From assembly GCF_052857255.1 (NCBI RefSeq), contig NC_135506.1, forward strand, positions 78,600,324 through 78,664,323: DNA of 64,000 bases, written 5' to 3'. This stretch comes from Amblyomma americanum. Taxonomy: Eukaryota > Arthropoda > Arachnida > Ixodida > Ixodidae. How positions within the stretch are numbered: position 1 is the stretch's first letter; each line of letters begins with the position of its first letter. The translations under genes and the position numbers were made by a program. Positions 11,384 to 22,926 of the stretch are shown here, piece after piece. The notes beneath the pieces were generated by a model. That model was given only the letters and a program-made list of their open reading frames with translations. It made no database searches and was not told the origin of the DNA.

Positions 11384-11823
11384 GCTGTTTATCGGGGCTC
11401 CCTAGCATACATGGCACTCCAAAGCTTTAGAATTTGGGACGCGATGCCATTGCTCTTTTGAGAGGTTATGGTTTCTGAGGATGCATAACGAGCCATGCAG
11501 CAGGTTTCACCAGCAAACCCCTTGGGCCGTACACATTTGAAGGGGGGTGTAAACATGAACACTGCTGCATATAAAATGAGAGTTAGCTATCCTAAAGGCG
11601 TCCGCGTGTAAGTCGCTCTACGAATAATATCTAACACGAGAACCTTTTTTCTCTGCATCTTCCCATAGAGCATTTCGTCGCTATCACGTCCCGTTAGTGC
11701 ATTTCCATTACCGCCACGGATTGCAAGCGCGTAAAGTGACCCTCACAGCAACGTTTCCCGACACAAAGTCACTACCTTTTATTTCCCGCCTCTGCAATAG
11801 CGTTGAACACAAACTATGCTCAC

Positions 11824-12145
11824 CGGTATTTTGTCGTGGCAGGAGCCGACCCATTTTAGCACTGCTTCGTTTGCCACTTGCGTTTGACGTCGTCTGCCAT
11901 GTCTAGTTTCGGCTTGCCGTGTGCATTAGTAGATGCATCCGCCGGGCTTCCTGCGGTAGTGCCCCGTTGTGGTAGTGCCCCGCTGCTTTCGTGTCGTGTA
12001 TTTTGGTGTATTTTGCGGCTGTACTGAACGTCTCATCGCTGCAGGCTTGTCGCCAGTTTTCCTTGCATTGGTTAAGGCCATGTCGAGTTCCATGCTGTGC
12101 AGCAGACGCTCTCAAGAACTGTATTGATGCCGATGAGCTTCGCAC
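11824..12145 (-). pseudogene. Broken exon, counterpart of 46,464-46,775
   Basis: Aligns with the 104-codon open exon of copy B and shares its donor (CCG then GTGAGC) and its start region (SSSASIQF). In A the frame is broken: one frame ends at 11,903 and the frame that reaches the donor has a stop about 38 codons before it. The hydrophobic box lies at 12,172-12,200. This is loss of a frame in one duplicate only. Confidence 0.45.
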
Positions 12146-12419
12146 CGGGCGGTCACTGATTGCCCACTACATGAGGAATAGAAGAAGCGCCGCTTTGAAG
12201 CACACTGCTCCAGAATGGCAGAACTTTGTAGAGCTGGCGAATCAGTCGCGGACCGAAACACGCGGAAGTCCCTGCCAAGACTCTGGTCTCCAGGAAGAGG
12301 CAGCATGGCCGCTTTGCGAGGTATGAAGCGGCTGGCCTTGGTCCTGCACAGAAGAGATAATTTGCACAATAATCTGCAATAACGTGCATAGAAGCGCCGC
12401 TCATCATCATCTTCCAATA

Positions 12420-14250
12420 TTAAATGTCATAATGCTGATTTCATGCTGCGAGAAGAATGCACTAAACGCGTTGCCTTGACTGCCTTGCGCTGTTAAGGGG
12501 TTATTTACTCAGATGAAGTCTGCAGCCTATATCAAGTACACGAGCAAGAAAATACTGTGCTCCACTTCTACTCCGTATCCAGTGGTTGATGACTTTCACG
12601 TGATTTGCAATATTCACAAAGCATTACTGTGGTCCACAGCAGTGGCTCAGTGGTTTGATTTCGTCTGAGGAGCAGAAGTCCGTCTGCAGTGGCACCCCTG
12701 CATACAGACGATATGCAAAGGTGCCGGGGGCTGCCTGATGTCATATTTCGTTGAAGAACACCCAGGATTTCCAAACAAACCCGGTGTCCTACAATACGCC
12801 ACGCCTTTCATCTCACATAATTGTTTTATTAGGTCCCCAGGTTAAGAGCACGTGTGTGATAGGCTTAGCATTCAAATAAACTGTCCATGCGGCGAACATC
12901 TGTTATCTCCGGCGCAATGTTTCAAACATTACCAGAAAAACGGGAAGTAGCAATACACCTACTTATCCCTGAAGCGAACCATCTTTCTGGCAAAGGAAAT
13001 TTGATAAGAAAATCTACCAGAATTTATTTTAGCTAGCAGATAACTCAAGAAATAGAAAAACACTGCAGATGGTATCCAATCCGATTACATTTCGCGTACG
13101 GTACTCTGCCATCATTATGATTTACGGCGGCGGCTGTCCAGCCCTCTACATTCGAAGCTGTGCGACAAGCTCCGCCGTGGACTATCCTGTAATGCAGTGT
13201 GACGTGGAAGTTAATCTGAAATGCCAAGCCTCTCAAGTTACCTCCGGCATCAAGACTCATTCGGCATCAACAGAGGTCAGAGAAATGTTTCTTCTCTGCT
13301 CTTACCTAGTAACAGCTACTCTGTACTACACTTCGCTAAATTGAAACCTACGTGCTAGTTTGGTGACAGGGGAAAAAGCGGTAATGCTGGCGCTAGTCGG
13401 ACAGGTGGTCGACAGTTGCTACCCCGCTAGAACATGCTAGTAGTCAATAGTTTTTGGTAGTCATCCATTTACAGCCAACTACTCCGTGAATTGTCCTCAA
13501 GTGAAAAGCTTAAATCTCAGAAACCTGAACCATAATCAATGCTCACCAGAGGGCAGAGGGTCTGACATACTGTACATTTTTCAACAATTAATGCATCCCT
13601 AATCTTTACAGATGGCCCCAAAAGAGCGCGATGGAATCTCCCAATAATTACGGCAGCACTTGGTTGAAATGCGCACGATTCTCAATATCCCTGGGAGTCA
13701 AATCCATGCTCAGCACCAGGTTGAACATGGCGGGCTGTTGCGCACATAAAACTCGCTTTGTGGCAACTACAGAGGCGGAAATCACCGGACCACAGAGGTT
13801 GGAATGCCACAGAATGATTGACACTTAGAACAAGGATAAGACGACCTCTATCAGTAGGGTACAGCATTATAATTATAGACCACTTTTGAAAACTTTGAAA
13901 AATAAACAATCCGCAAAAACGGAATACAAGTGGTGTCACCACCGGCTGATTTCGCATTTAAACTGTGCGCGTCGACATTGAATTTCTGGCACCATTCAAT
14001 TCAAAGCGGCGGCAACCATTCCTTTTTGGTAAGGACGACCACGACTTAATCGACTGGCGGCAAGAACATATACAATTTCCTCGCCGATAAGTTCTTTTCT
14101 GGCGGAAGACAAAAGTCAACATGGATATTGAGAGCCAGAGAAACAATTTTTTACAGAGAATAATCATTGGAGTTTTTAGTGCAGTAATGTCAGCTCTCGA
14201 AAAATTAACCTGTTAGCTCAGTGCTCTTCCATAAGGCCTTCTCAAACGTG
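12420..14250. other. Duplicated sequence with no identifiable feature
   Basis: Collinear with about 47,040-48,884. I looked for splice sites, boxes, SINE heads and long frames in both copies and found none that are shared and convincing. At 14,250 copy B carries an additional 7.3 kb. Confidence 0.6.
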
Positions 14251-15177
14251 TTTGACCTGGCACTGCCAGTGAAGCAGGTTTCATTGTAAAATGCGGAGCT
14301 GAAGAAATCCAACTATCGCTGTATCGTCAATGCTATTTCACTGGGACGCTGCGGCATTCTTAAGGGACGGAGTACGTGTTTCGCAATTTCCCGAGACTCA
14401 CTTCCTGAACATCTTCACACCAACCCCATACATCACGCGTTAAAAGAATCTCGTGAGCCTGCAGATAACAAGAAGCGGTGCTACTAACAGCGCCCCATGC
14501 ATTTGTATCCAAAAAGCCAGCAGATTGCATGCGACATAGAGCGGTCGTAATGGCCGCAACCATGCACAACAGCAATGCATTAAGCGAGCTTTATGTAACG
14601 TCAAATGTAACGGTAAAATGTACTGGCCACATATGTTAAAAGGTCCGATGGGGCGTATGGAAATACCAGACAAAACGATTCGCAGTGATTGGAGAGTTCA
14701 TGCTCAATTTTTCATCGACTGATGCCGAGTAGACAGTCCCGCCACTTGCGTCATCAGATGAACTTCCCAAAGCAGTTCAAAACAGTTTAGAACGTGAAAA
14801 TGTTTATTTTGCTCACAAGCAGCGCTGCCATTTGCTATGTCGAGAAATAGGCCAGGTTCTGATTGGATGTTCATCGATTTTTATAACTTCTTTCTTGCGG
14901 AAGCCTGATACGAAGTGGCGTTCTGTAATTTACCTCACGCTGCTGTCGATGCCTACAAGCTCAGAGTGGAGGGGGTCTGCTAATATATTCTGCGCCGGCA
15001 GCAACAGTACAGCACGGGTTAAAATTTGTGTCTCTATTGATTTGACTGCGGGAGACCATCGAAGAGTCATACAGCCAGTTTTCATCGTATTACGGCTCGC
15101 CTCATAGCACCAGTTTCGTTGAAAGGTTTGAAAGCTGCATTTTCTTCACATAAATGCTTAAATGCGCTGCATAGCAC

Positions 15178-15415
15178 TCGCGGTGGCTCATTGGTTATGG
15201 TGCTCGGCTGATGACGCAAAAGATTCAGGTTCGATTGCGTCCGCGGTGGTTGCATTTCGGTAGAGGTGGCAAAATGCTGCAGGCTTATGTACTGTGCTAT
15301 CTCAGTGCACGTTAAAGAACCTCAGGCGGTATAAACTATCTGGCGCCCTCCATAACGGCGTTCCTCAGAGCCCGAGCAGCTTTGGAACGTTAAACCTGAA
15401 AAAATAAAAAGAATT
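15178..15415 (+). mobile_element. tRNA-derived SINE, short-tailed subtype (copy A)
   Basis: Plus strand. The head GCGGTGGCTCATTGGTTATG is followed by a B-box-like GGTTCGATTGC, the body block TCAGTGCACGTTAAAGAACC, and a tail ending GGAACGTTAAACC. The duplicate at 57,148-57,390 matches throughout. Confidence 0.88.
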
Positions 15416-15444
15416 AATTGCGAGGTTGCTGCGTGTAAACTCAC

Positions 15445-15625
15445 CGTCTTGTATGACATTCTCTTGTCCGGTAGATTTAGGCGCTCTGGGAAGCCTTCGC
15501 AGAGCCGCGATGACGATCCAACGCTGCCACGCTGTGCACAACGCTACCTTCGGAGTGGTGCCCTGCGCTGTGTAGGTGGTGTCCCCAATTGTGACCGGTG
15601 CTTCTGTCTCTATCGCTAGTCGTGC
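15445..15625 (-). pseudogene. Module exon with frameshift, copy A
   Basis: Runs up to a donor (ACG then GTGAGT). The upstream stretch is Thr-rich (APVTIGDTTYTAQGTT). In copy B (57,424-57,600) the homologous frame is open all the way to its donor in phase 0. In A an indel near 15,480 shifts the frame. Paired boxes lie above at 16,228 and 16,290. Confidence 0.35.
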
Positions 15626-16201
15626 TGCTTGTCATGTTTTCGCAACGTATTTACTCCTCGCTCTGTTCAGCAAAGTCTTGGGCTCTCGACAGCTCTAGAT
15701 ATTATGGGCATATGTGCGTTGCCGTTTTGCCAACCCGTGTGATGGAATGAACTCCTACGTGTCGCTGTTTCTGGCGTGACCGCTGAAGCATGGTTGCAAT
15801 ATAGTCGTGAGTAATGCTTTCCGCCAGGTGTTTTAGTGGTTAGACCAACAGATTTTCATCAAATGGGAAACGTACTGTAATGTTTGTGCTTTGTATTGTG
15901 AGTGCCTGTTTGCTGTGACCGCTGTTGCATTTGATAGCCATGGCTGCCGAGGTGGCAACAGCGGATTTATTCCTGCTCGTTGAGATCGTGAACTGTTCGT
16001 TTACGGTGTGTCACTGTCCCGTCGCTGTGTTTCTTTGCTCGTGCGGTGTTTGTGGTTTCGCACCGGCTGAAACCTGCCAATGCCATATTACCTAAAGTGT
16101 TGTTTTTTCGTTTGTTTTCTTTGTGATGTGTGTATTTTTGTCGTTTTAGTGTTCTGTCGTTTTTATTAGTGTCCTTAGGTTTGCTGCTGTGTTCGTCGTG
16201 A

Positions 16202-16511
16202 AATGTGCTGTGTACAGGAGGCCCCCACATGAGGAGCAGCTGAAGCGTCGCAGCAAGGAATGCCTGAAGAGGCACTCATTGCCGCCGTCAAGAAGAACTG
16301 GAAGAGTGCCGCTGCAGACACCAAGGTGAAGTCCCTGGAGGATGGGCCATTATTCCGGGCGTTTGTAGGCGGTGACTGTGTCCCAGGTGTCCGCCGACAG
16401 CTGCGTAAGCATGGCACGACACAGGTGACCACAGATTGTTTGCAGCAGCCTCGTGGAATTTTCAATGACTTCGAACACATACACGGGGCAGCGCTTTTAT
16501 GGTCAGCTTAA
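16202..16511 (+). other. Open frame over the paired boxes, copy A
   Basis: Plus frame from an ATG at 16,260 (start MPEEALIAAVKKNWKSAAAD), ending ...HGAALLWSA at 16,511. It begins shortly after a plausible acceptor (CTGTGTACAG at about 16,216). In copy B a 1-nt shift and an internal stop break the same frame. Roughly half of the A/B changes fall at plus third positions, a weak coding signal. The minus frame over the same bases contains five closely spaced cysteines and is also open in both copies. Function unknown. Confidence 0.3.
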
Positions 16512-16559
16512 TAGTGTCACACGTTGTAATGTAAAACACGCGGCATTATGTCACCATTA

Positions 16560-18580
16560 TATTAGATAATTTTCTTTACTTATGGATACAGCGATCTTGT
16601 ACGCAAGATCATAGCAGGTGGGAAACATTGTGTTCGCATACAAAAATACAGGCACTTACAAACGAAATAGAATTTTACACAGAAAGTCAGCAAGAAAATA
16701 CCGCGGCAAGGTCGTAAACAAATATCATTTCAAGTGCCCTTCAAGCAAATGCAATGACGTCTGCCTCAGGACATTATCCGTGAGGTTATTCCAATCAGTG
16801 ATGGTCCTTGGAAAAAAAGAATATTTAAAATAATTAACTCGCGAATTTAACGGTGTTATGCAAAGAGAATGGCGATTTCTAGTTTGGTACCCCGAGGAAT
16901 AAGTAACTGAAAGAAAAACTTTAAGCGACATATGCAATTTTGGTTAGAAATAGAGGGTAAGCCGCTTTTTTTTTTGAGGAGGTCACTAACTGATGCTCGC
17001 CCGTAAGTGTTATATACAAACCTTACTGCTTTCTTTTGAATTCTTTCAAGTTTATTTATGTTTACCTTTGTAAATGAGTCCCAGATATTTACTGCATATT
17101 CTAAGATTGGTCTAATAATAGTGTTGTAGGCAAGGAGGCATGTACTAGGGTTGCTAACTTATGCGAGCGTCGTAAGAAAAAAAAGCTTTCAGAGAGCGTT
17201 TGCTGAAATATAGTCTACATGCTTGATCCAAGAGAGGTTATCAGAAATCCACAGGCCTAGACAGTTATATTCTGTGACTTCATGACGAAAATTATTATTA
17301 GCATTGTAGTGATATAGAAGAGGGTTTTTTTAGTTATCTTCATAAATACCATTTTTTCAAAATTAATTGACATTTGCCACTTCTCACAACAAGAAACTAT
17401 TTTTGCAAAATCATTATTCAGCCTAATTTGATCTTCAGTCGAACTTATTTTCTTATACAGCACGAAGTCGTCCGCATATAACTTAACACGAACTGACAGG
17501 TCTTTAACAATATCATTAATAAATATTAAAAACATAGGGGGACGAGGACGGATCCATGGGGAACGCCAGAATCAACAGGAACGTAATTGAAGCAGGCTTT
17601 ATGCACTTCGACAAACTGACGGTGATCAGATCGGTACGATCGCATCCATGTTAATATCTGTTTATTATTTATAACAATACTGAGTTTATGAAGTAGTTTC
17701 TGGTGCGAAACCTTATAGAAAGCTTTTCGAAAGTTCATTAAGATAACATCTGTTTGTTTTCCTTCGTGGATTGCTTTCGCAAAATCGTGGATTGTTTCGA
17801 CCAGCTGAGCGCATGTTGAATCCCCTCGTCTGAACCCACGTTGAACAACTGCCAGTACATTATGCTCGTCGAGAAAATTAGATGCTTATGAATGATGTGT
17901 TGTCACAATTTGCACGTTGTCGAAGTTAAAGAAATAAGGCGATAATTCTGAATACACGTCGTCTGTCCATTTTTGTGCAAAGGCTTAATTCTAGCAGTTT
18001 TCCAAAAACACGGTAAACACCTTCTTTAAAATATCGAGCGAATAGCACGCACAAATACTTGGAACACCACTCTGCATACTGTTTAAGAAAGGCATTCGGA
18101 ATATCTGCTGGTTCAGACGATTCATAACATCCAGTTTTAACAATAGATTTAAAACGCCCTCATCAGAAATTACAACATCAGGAATGGAAGAAAGGGACAT
18201 GCTAAGGGTGGGACACGCCCGTCATGTTTTGTGAAAACTTTCTTAAAGCTGGTATTAGATGCTGAGGAAACCTGGACAATGTCACTTACATGTTGCCCAT
18301 TTTTAATAAACGTATCGTTAGAACGATAAACTGATGCAATTGACCTCCAAAACTTGTCAGGAGAAATTATTATAAAAGCCGGAAGTTGCGTATTGTAGTA
18401 TTATTCTTTATCATTCAGAATATACTATTTTATATTCTCTGAAACTACATAGATTTTTGCCTCTAAATTGGCTAGTCTAGACTTTTTTATTCTTTTCTTT
18501 AGTCGTTTTAGCTCGTGCTGCAATTGCAATGTTTCGCGCGTAATCCAGGGATTGTGATTTTCCGACTTCTTGCATATCAC
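16560..18580 (-). pseudogene. Non-LTR retrotransposon, decayed (copy A)
   Basis: Minus-strand reverse-transcriptase remnant of the Jockey/CR1-like kind. In 5' to 3' order: about 18,200-17,991 with the N-terminal RT region; 17,738-17,526 with NFRKAF and SGVPHGSVL; 17,535-17,257 with the catalytic YADD (about 17,467-17,478); and 16,937-16,725 with the C-terminal motif SFFPRTITDWNNL. Multiple frameshifts and stops separate the pieces. The endonuclease domain is absent. The same insertion is in copy B, so it predates the duplication. Confidence 0.88.
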
Positions 18581-18819
18581 TGGTACAAAGCGCTAAATTC
18601 AGTCACAAACAATGTTTTTCAAAACAAGCTACAGGTGATCCACACTACAAGTGCTGTGCATAAAACTACAATAATGAAGATCTAAACATCATTAATCGAT
18701 TCATTGTCAGCACGGGCAAAATTAGGAAAGTGTCGAATATCACCCTTCCGCTCCAATAAGATGTCTTCTAATACCAATGTTGCTGCTTGATGATGCGAAA
18801 TTCCAGCCACTACATTACA

Positions 18820-18955
18820 TGAAAGCTGGGGCAGCGGAAATAAAGGATAGCAGGCAGATTGGAGAAATGAAATGAAAGAGTTGAGGGGACAGCAAGAGAG
18901 GATAGGGGGAGAGGTAATATACACAAATTATTTACACAATAAGAAATAGGTCCAG
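18820..18955 (-). repeat. Dispersed repeat next to the retrotransposon (copy A)
   Basis: Contains GGGGCAGCGGAAATAAAGGA, a purine-rich stretch and ACACAATAAGAAATAGG. The same sequence in reverse occurs at 28,165-28,320 beside a long (TAA) microsatellite, and the copy-B version is at 60,775-60,895. Probably the 3' end of an unnamed interspersed element. Confidence 0.65.
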
Positions 18956-19059
18956 GTTGTGCGCGTGATTAGCTCATGATGGAGCAAAAAACACACACGC
19001 GCAAGGCACTATGTTGACTACAACTGAGATGAGACACCCAAAACACGTTTTGAACGATG

Positions 19060-19262
19060 ATAGACGGTGATAGAAGAGGTTCGGAGTGAGAGAAAAAAGA
19101 GGTAACGTATCCCGAATAAATTCGACCACCTGGGGATCTTTAACATGCACCGACAGCGCTGTGCGATTCGCCTCCATCGAACGCTTGCACCGCGGCCGCC
19201 ACACCCGCGTTTGTGCCATAGAGCTACTCCGGCTCAGCAGCCGAGTGCCTAACTAAACAACT
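19060..19262 (-). mobile_element. Ruka-like SINE, 5' part (copy A)
   Basis: Minus strand with head at the high-coordinate end and the ACCACCTGGGGATCTTTAAC body block near 19,125. The tail beyond GGAGTGAGAGAAAAAAGAGG is missing. Copy B has it at 61,005-61,217. Confidence 0.8.
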
Positions 19263-19295
19263 GTGGTGGAAATAAGACAATCTACTAAACTCAAC

Positions 19296-19600
19296 CCGCC
19301 GCGGTGAGTCAATAGTTAGGGCGCTGGGCTGCTGATCCAGAGTACCCGGGTCTGAACCCGACCGCGGCGGCCGCGTTTCGATGCAGGCGAAACGCAAAAG
19401 CCGCAAGTGCGCTGTGCGATGCATGTGCACGTTAAAGATCCCCAGGTGGTCGAAATTATTCCGGAACCCTCCACTTCGACACCTCTTAATTTCTTTCGCT
19501 CCCTCTTTTATCCCCTCCTTTACGACGCTATTCGGGTGTCCACCGAGAAATGCGAGACAGTTACTGCGTCATTTCCTATCCTCAAAATCAATTTTCAGCT
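19296..19600 (+). mobile_element. Ruka-like SINE, full length (copy A)
   Basis: CCCGCCGCGGTGAGTCAATA head, B-box region with CCCGGGTCTGAACCCGACCG, body GCACGTTAAAGATCCCCAGG, and tail ATTTCCTATCCTCAAAATCAATTTT. The A-box copy is diverged (TGAGTCAATAG). It abuts the next SINE head to tail. Copy B has it at 61,243-61,545. Confidence 0.88.
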
Positions 19601-19611
19601 GCTTTTGACCA

Positions 19612-19936
19612 CCCGCCCCGGTGGCTCAGTGGTTAGGACGCTCGACTACTGATCCGGAGTTCCCGGGTTCGAACCCGACCGCGGCGGCTGCCTTTTTATG
19701 GAGGAAAAACGCTAAGGCGCCCGTGTGCTGTGCGATGTCAGTGCACGTTAAAGATCCCCAGGTGGTCGAAATTATTCCGGAGCCCTCCACTACGGCACCT
19801 CTTCCTTTTTTCTTTCACTCCCTCCTTTATCCCTTCCCTTACGGCGCGGTTCAGGTGTCCAACGATATATGAGACAGATACTGCGCCATTTCCTTTCCCC
19901 AAAAACCAATTATTATTATTATTATTATTATTATTA
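19612..19936 (+). mobile_element. Ruka-like SINE inserted in copy A only, with TSD
   Basis: A complete element of 325 bp: head CCCGCCCCGGTGGCTCAGTG, B-box GGGTTCGAACCCGACC, body with GTGCACGTTAAAGATCCCCA, tail GCGCCATTTCCTTTCCCC, then CCAATT and about nine ATT units. TGACCA flanks it on both sides (19,606-19,611 and 19,937-19,942). Copy B has the uninterrupted site. This is the best reference for element boundaries in the window. Confidence 0.92.
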
Positions 19937-20089
19937 TGACCATGGCCAGCCCGCACAAAGCGAATAACTAATTCCCAGTCTAGCCTTACTCGCAGTATAA
20001 ACACTCCGTTGGATATAGGAAATTAAAGGCGCACAGCTGGCTCACTTTGTCCGTGAATAGATCAAAAACGCCCAGAAAATGTTAGCTGC

Positions 20090-20600
20090 GGTTTGACTAC
20101 TGCTGAACCCGCAGACAGCGAAAGCTGCGGTAGCGGCTCGGCCTCTGTAACGTTTAGTGCGTTCTGCACACTGGATAGGCAGCACATTCACCCTGTCACC
20201 CTGGAAGGTGGCAGTTAAATCAATGGTTGATTGAGAGAAGTTGGTCACCCAATGAACGCTGGGCCCTATAGCTACAGCGCCGGGCTTCGATAAGGGCGAA
20301 ACGCAAAAAGGAGCCCGTAAGCTGTGCGATGTCACTTAATGTTAGATTCCCAGGTAGTCGAAATTATTCCGAAGCCCTATACCATTTCTTTCTTGCTTTC
20401 TTTTTACACTCCCTCCTTTAAGGCTTCCCTCACAGCGTGGTTCGGGTGTCCACCGAGATATAAGGGCCAGTTACAGACTCAGGGAGCCAGTCCAGCCCCT
20501 TCCTTTGCACAAAATCATCGCAGTCTAGAAGTTCGTCAAAGCCAACGCCAATGAACACAACAAAAGCCGTCGGCTTATCGAAACAGAAGCGAGCGCTTGG
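20090..20600 (+). repeat. Repeat 'D' with a SINE body inside (copy A)
   Basis: The first half (20,090-20,270) and second half (20,470-20,600) match the family at 5,165. Between them (20,275-20,465) lies a headless Ruka-like body with TGCGATGTCACTTAATGTTA and CACTCCCTCCTTTA. Copy B has the same composite at 61,680-62,190, so the nesting is older than the duplication. Confidence 0.75.
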
Positions 20601-20930
20601 TTTCTGTGACGGCTTGCTGAGTGACGTCATAGGTGTCATGTGATTTCTCCTCGGTTCATGTCAAACTCGTGCACACGGCGAAGAAGCTACGGAGGGTAGT
20701 AGTAAAGCTATCGCTTTAAAATATCTGGTGCTTTAGCATTGCTAGGCACGAAATATTGAGTGAAAGCACGATTTTTTTGCAGATGGACACTACCGCCACA
20801 CACCGCGATGTGTCCACAGATCAAGAGAAAGATTCATGAGCTTTCCCTTTTCTCAAAATCAACCTCTCCTGGGCTATAGAAAAACAAAGCCGCATAACTG
20901 CCTGAATTTTTAGGTGGACCCTGCTGCCTG

Positions 20931-21175
20931 CCCGCCGCGTTGGTTTAGTGGTTAAGGCGCTCGATGACTGAGCGTAGTACCCCGGTTCGAACCCGACCGC
21001 GGCGGCAGCGTTTCAATGCAGGCGAAACGCTAAGGCGCCCGTGTGCTGAGCGATGTCAGTGCACGTTAGAGAACCCCAAGAGGTAGAAATTTTCGTAGCC
21101 CTTCACTACGGAGTTACTCATAGCCTTAAGTCACTTCGGGACGTTAATCCCTATAAACCATACGCCGAAACAGCA
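20931..21175 (+). mobile_element. SINE at the right boundary of copy A
   Basis: The head (GTGGTTAAGGCGCTCGATGA with GTTCGAACCCGACCG) matches the SINE at 62,556 in copy B base for base over long stretches, including the unusual ACTGAGCGNAGTACCCCGG. From about 21,060 the two differ: here the element continues with the short tail (TCACTTCGGGACGTTAATCC), whereas B continues with the long Ruka tail. Confidence 0.85.
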
Positions 21176-21189
21176 GAGGAAAAAAATAG

Positions 21190-21600
21190 CTGTGGTTTAA
21201 CTACTGCTGAACCTAGTTAGAGAGCGAAAGCTGTGGTGTATCGGGCAAGTAGACGCGTGTTGTCGTCTAACGTAGAGAGCGTTCCGCACACTGCATAGGC
21301 AGCGCGCGCAGCCTGTCACCCTGGCAGGTGGCAGTTAAATTGATGGCTGAGCTTGCGGATGGTCACCAATGAACGCTGAGGCCTATTGCTGCAGTTCCGC
21401 GTGTCTGCCAGACTTCGTCAGCGCTAATGGATGCAGCCCACACTTCTCACCATCGCCACGTAGTACATCAAAGCGCGATTGAGGCGTCCGCTCGCCCAGG
21501 GAGCCGATTATGCTCCCTTCCTTTCCTCAAAATCATTGGAGTCTAGAACTTTGTCAACGCCAATGAACAAAAACGCCGCCGGCGTACAGAGACAGGCGAG
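21190..21600 (+). repeat. Repeat 'D', full-length copy
   Basis: Starts with GTTTAACTACTGCTGAACC, continues with GCGTTCCGCACACTGCATAG and CACCCTGGCAGGTGGCAGTT, and ends with AAAATCATTGGAGTCTAGAA and GTCAACGCCAATGAAC. It has no microsatellite and no nested SINE, so it is a good consensus source. Confidence 0.7.
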
Positions 21601-22245
21601 CGCTCGGTTTCGGCGGCGGCGGCTGAGTGACGTGTCATCCGCAGGTGACACAGGCCGGGCGGCATCGTGCATTACAGAATCGTGTACGCACTGCACTCAC
21701 GTCGACGGCCAATCGCAGACGCTCGATGCAGGCGCCTAAAGCGACGCAGTGCCGCATACACACGCAGTGCTGCGCGGCGCGTCGACATACTATGGGTCAT
21801 TCGAGCCCAATGCCATGGTTGAGGCGAAACAGCGTCGTGCAGAAACTTGAGCTGGCCACGCGCCACTTTGGCCACACGGACAGGCCAGAGCTTCGGCAGT
21901 CTGCCAAGAGCGTTCGCTTAGCAGCACATCCGCTGCCGCGTTGTTGGCTCGCAGCCTCAAAAGCACGCAAGAACGAAGCGCCGATAGGAAACGCGAGTCT
22001 CGCCGGGGAATCGAAGTTCTCGTTTGCGAAGCGGAGCAAAGACGTGAGGTGCGCGCCCAAAGTCAAACTCTGAATGCCGTCAACCAACTGTGTTTACCAG
22101 TGTCCACATACAGCTAACGCTCTCATTTGCCGCATTCAACGACGCCTCAAAAATATCGGTTATAAGGAAAATGAAAGGCGCAGTAACACTTCTTGGCGAA
22201 CGCCTCAACCCTGTTGTGTGGAAAGGGAGGAGGGTGGCAGTGAAG
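21600..22245. other. CpG-rich unassigned stretch
   Basis: CpG-dense sequence with long frames on both strands (plus 21,627-22,073; minus 22,087-21,797). Composition alone can explain these frames. I see no signal peptide, donor or recognised domain. It may belong to the same gene neighbourhood as the promoter at 24.2 kb. Confidence 0.3.
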
Positions 22246-22487
22246 AGAGAGGTTTGGTTTGCTTTATGGGTGTTTAGCGTCCCAGAGCGACTCAGGCTAT
22301 AAGGGACGTCGTAGTGAAAGGCTCCGGAAATTTCCACCACCCGCGTTTCTTGACGTGCACTGATATCGCGCAGTACACGGGCCTCTAGAATTTCCCCTCC
22401 ATCGAAATTCGACCGAGCGGCCGGGATCGAACCTGAATCTTTCGGGGCAGCAGCCGAGAGCCGTAGCCATTCAGCCGCCACGGCGGT
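22245..22487 (-). mobile_element. tRNA-derived SINE, short-tailed subtype
   Basis: Minus strand: tail GGTTTGCTTTATGGGTGTTT, body TTCTTGACGTGCACTGATAT, and head with GCCGGGATCGAACC and GTAGCCATTCAGCCGCC. A short body fragment of a further copy follows at 22,505-22,560. Confidence 0.85.
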
Positions 22488-22926
22488 CCTGTAGTGGAGA
22501 ACTCCAAAAAATTATCGACCACATGGGGATCTTTAACGTGCGCTGACATCGCCTAATATGCTCGCCGCAGCCACGCAAGGCAAGGGCAGGCGCAGGGTAG
22601 CCTCGCGCCCGAGGCCGCGTTCCAAAGCAGGCGCTCGTCTAAGACTGACGAAGTTACGCGGCTACTGCCAGGCGGTGCAGGGAGGGAACCATGCCGTGAT
22701 GACTCAAGAGTATGTCACGAGCGAATCCACGGCGCTTACAGCTGAATACGAATCCTTCTTGCTACACGCAGTAAATGTTCGTGGCGAAGCTCTTACCCAT
22801 GAACGCGCTACGCGCCAAGGAACCAAACCACTATTATAGGAACCAATATACGTTTACGAACCAATTACGCTAAACAGAAAATAAGTGAAAGGGACAAAAA
22901 ATGAACTCTACTAAGGTGCGACTCAC

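Larger units (their letters stand above)
1..21060. repeat. Copy A of a large direct segmental duplication
   Basis: Nearly all of this interval aligns collinearly and in the same orientation with the copy starting at 37,783. Anchor pairs read directly: 521 with 38,315; 5,375 with 39,551; 7,230 with 41,386; 12,110 with 46,745; 15,180 with 57,150; 19,296 with 61,243; 20,700 with 62,322. The left edge is cut by the window start. On the right, homology stops inside a SINE near 21,060. Differences are frequent, roughly 8-12 percent by eye, with many small indels, so this is an old duplication. It contains repeats, module remnants and no intact known gene. Confidence 0.93.

Noticed and set aside
19612..19700. 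Possible tRNA gene (A-box and B-box present)
   Set aside because: The tRNA-like part is the head of a SINE. No acceptor-stem pairing or anticodon arm was found, and the same sequence recurs with SINE bodies throughout the window.
21627..22073. 149-codon plus frame and the opposing minus frame
   Set aside because: CpG-rich DNA has few stops. No motif, splice signal or homologous copy distinguishes either strand.
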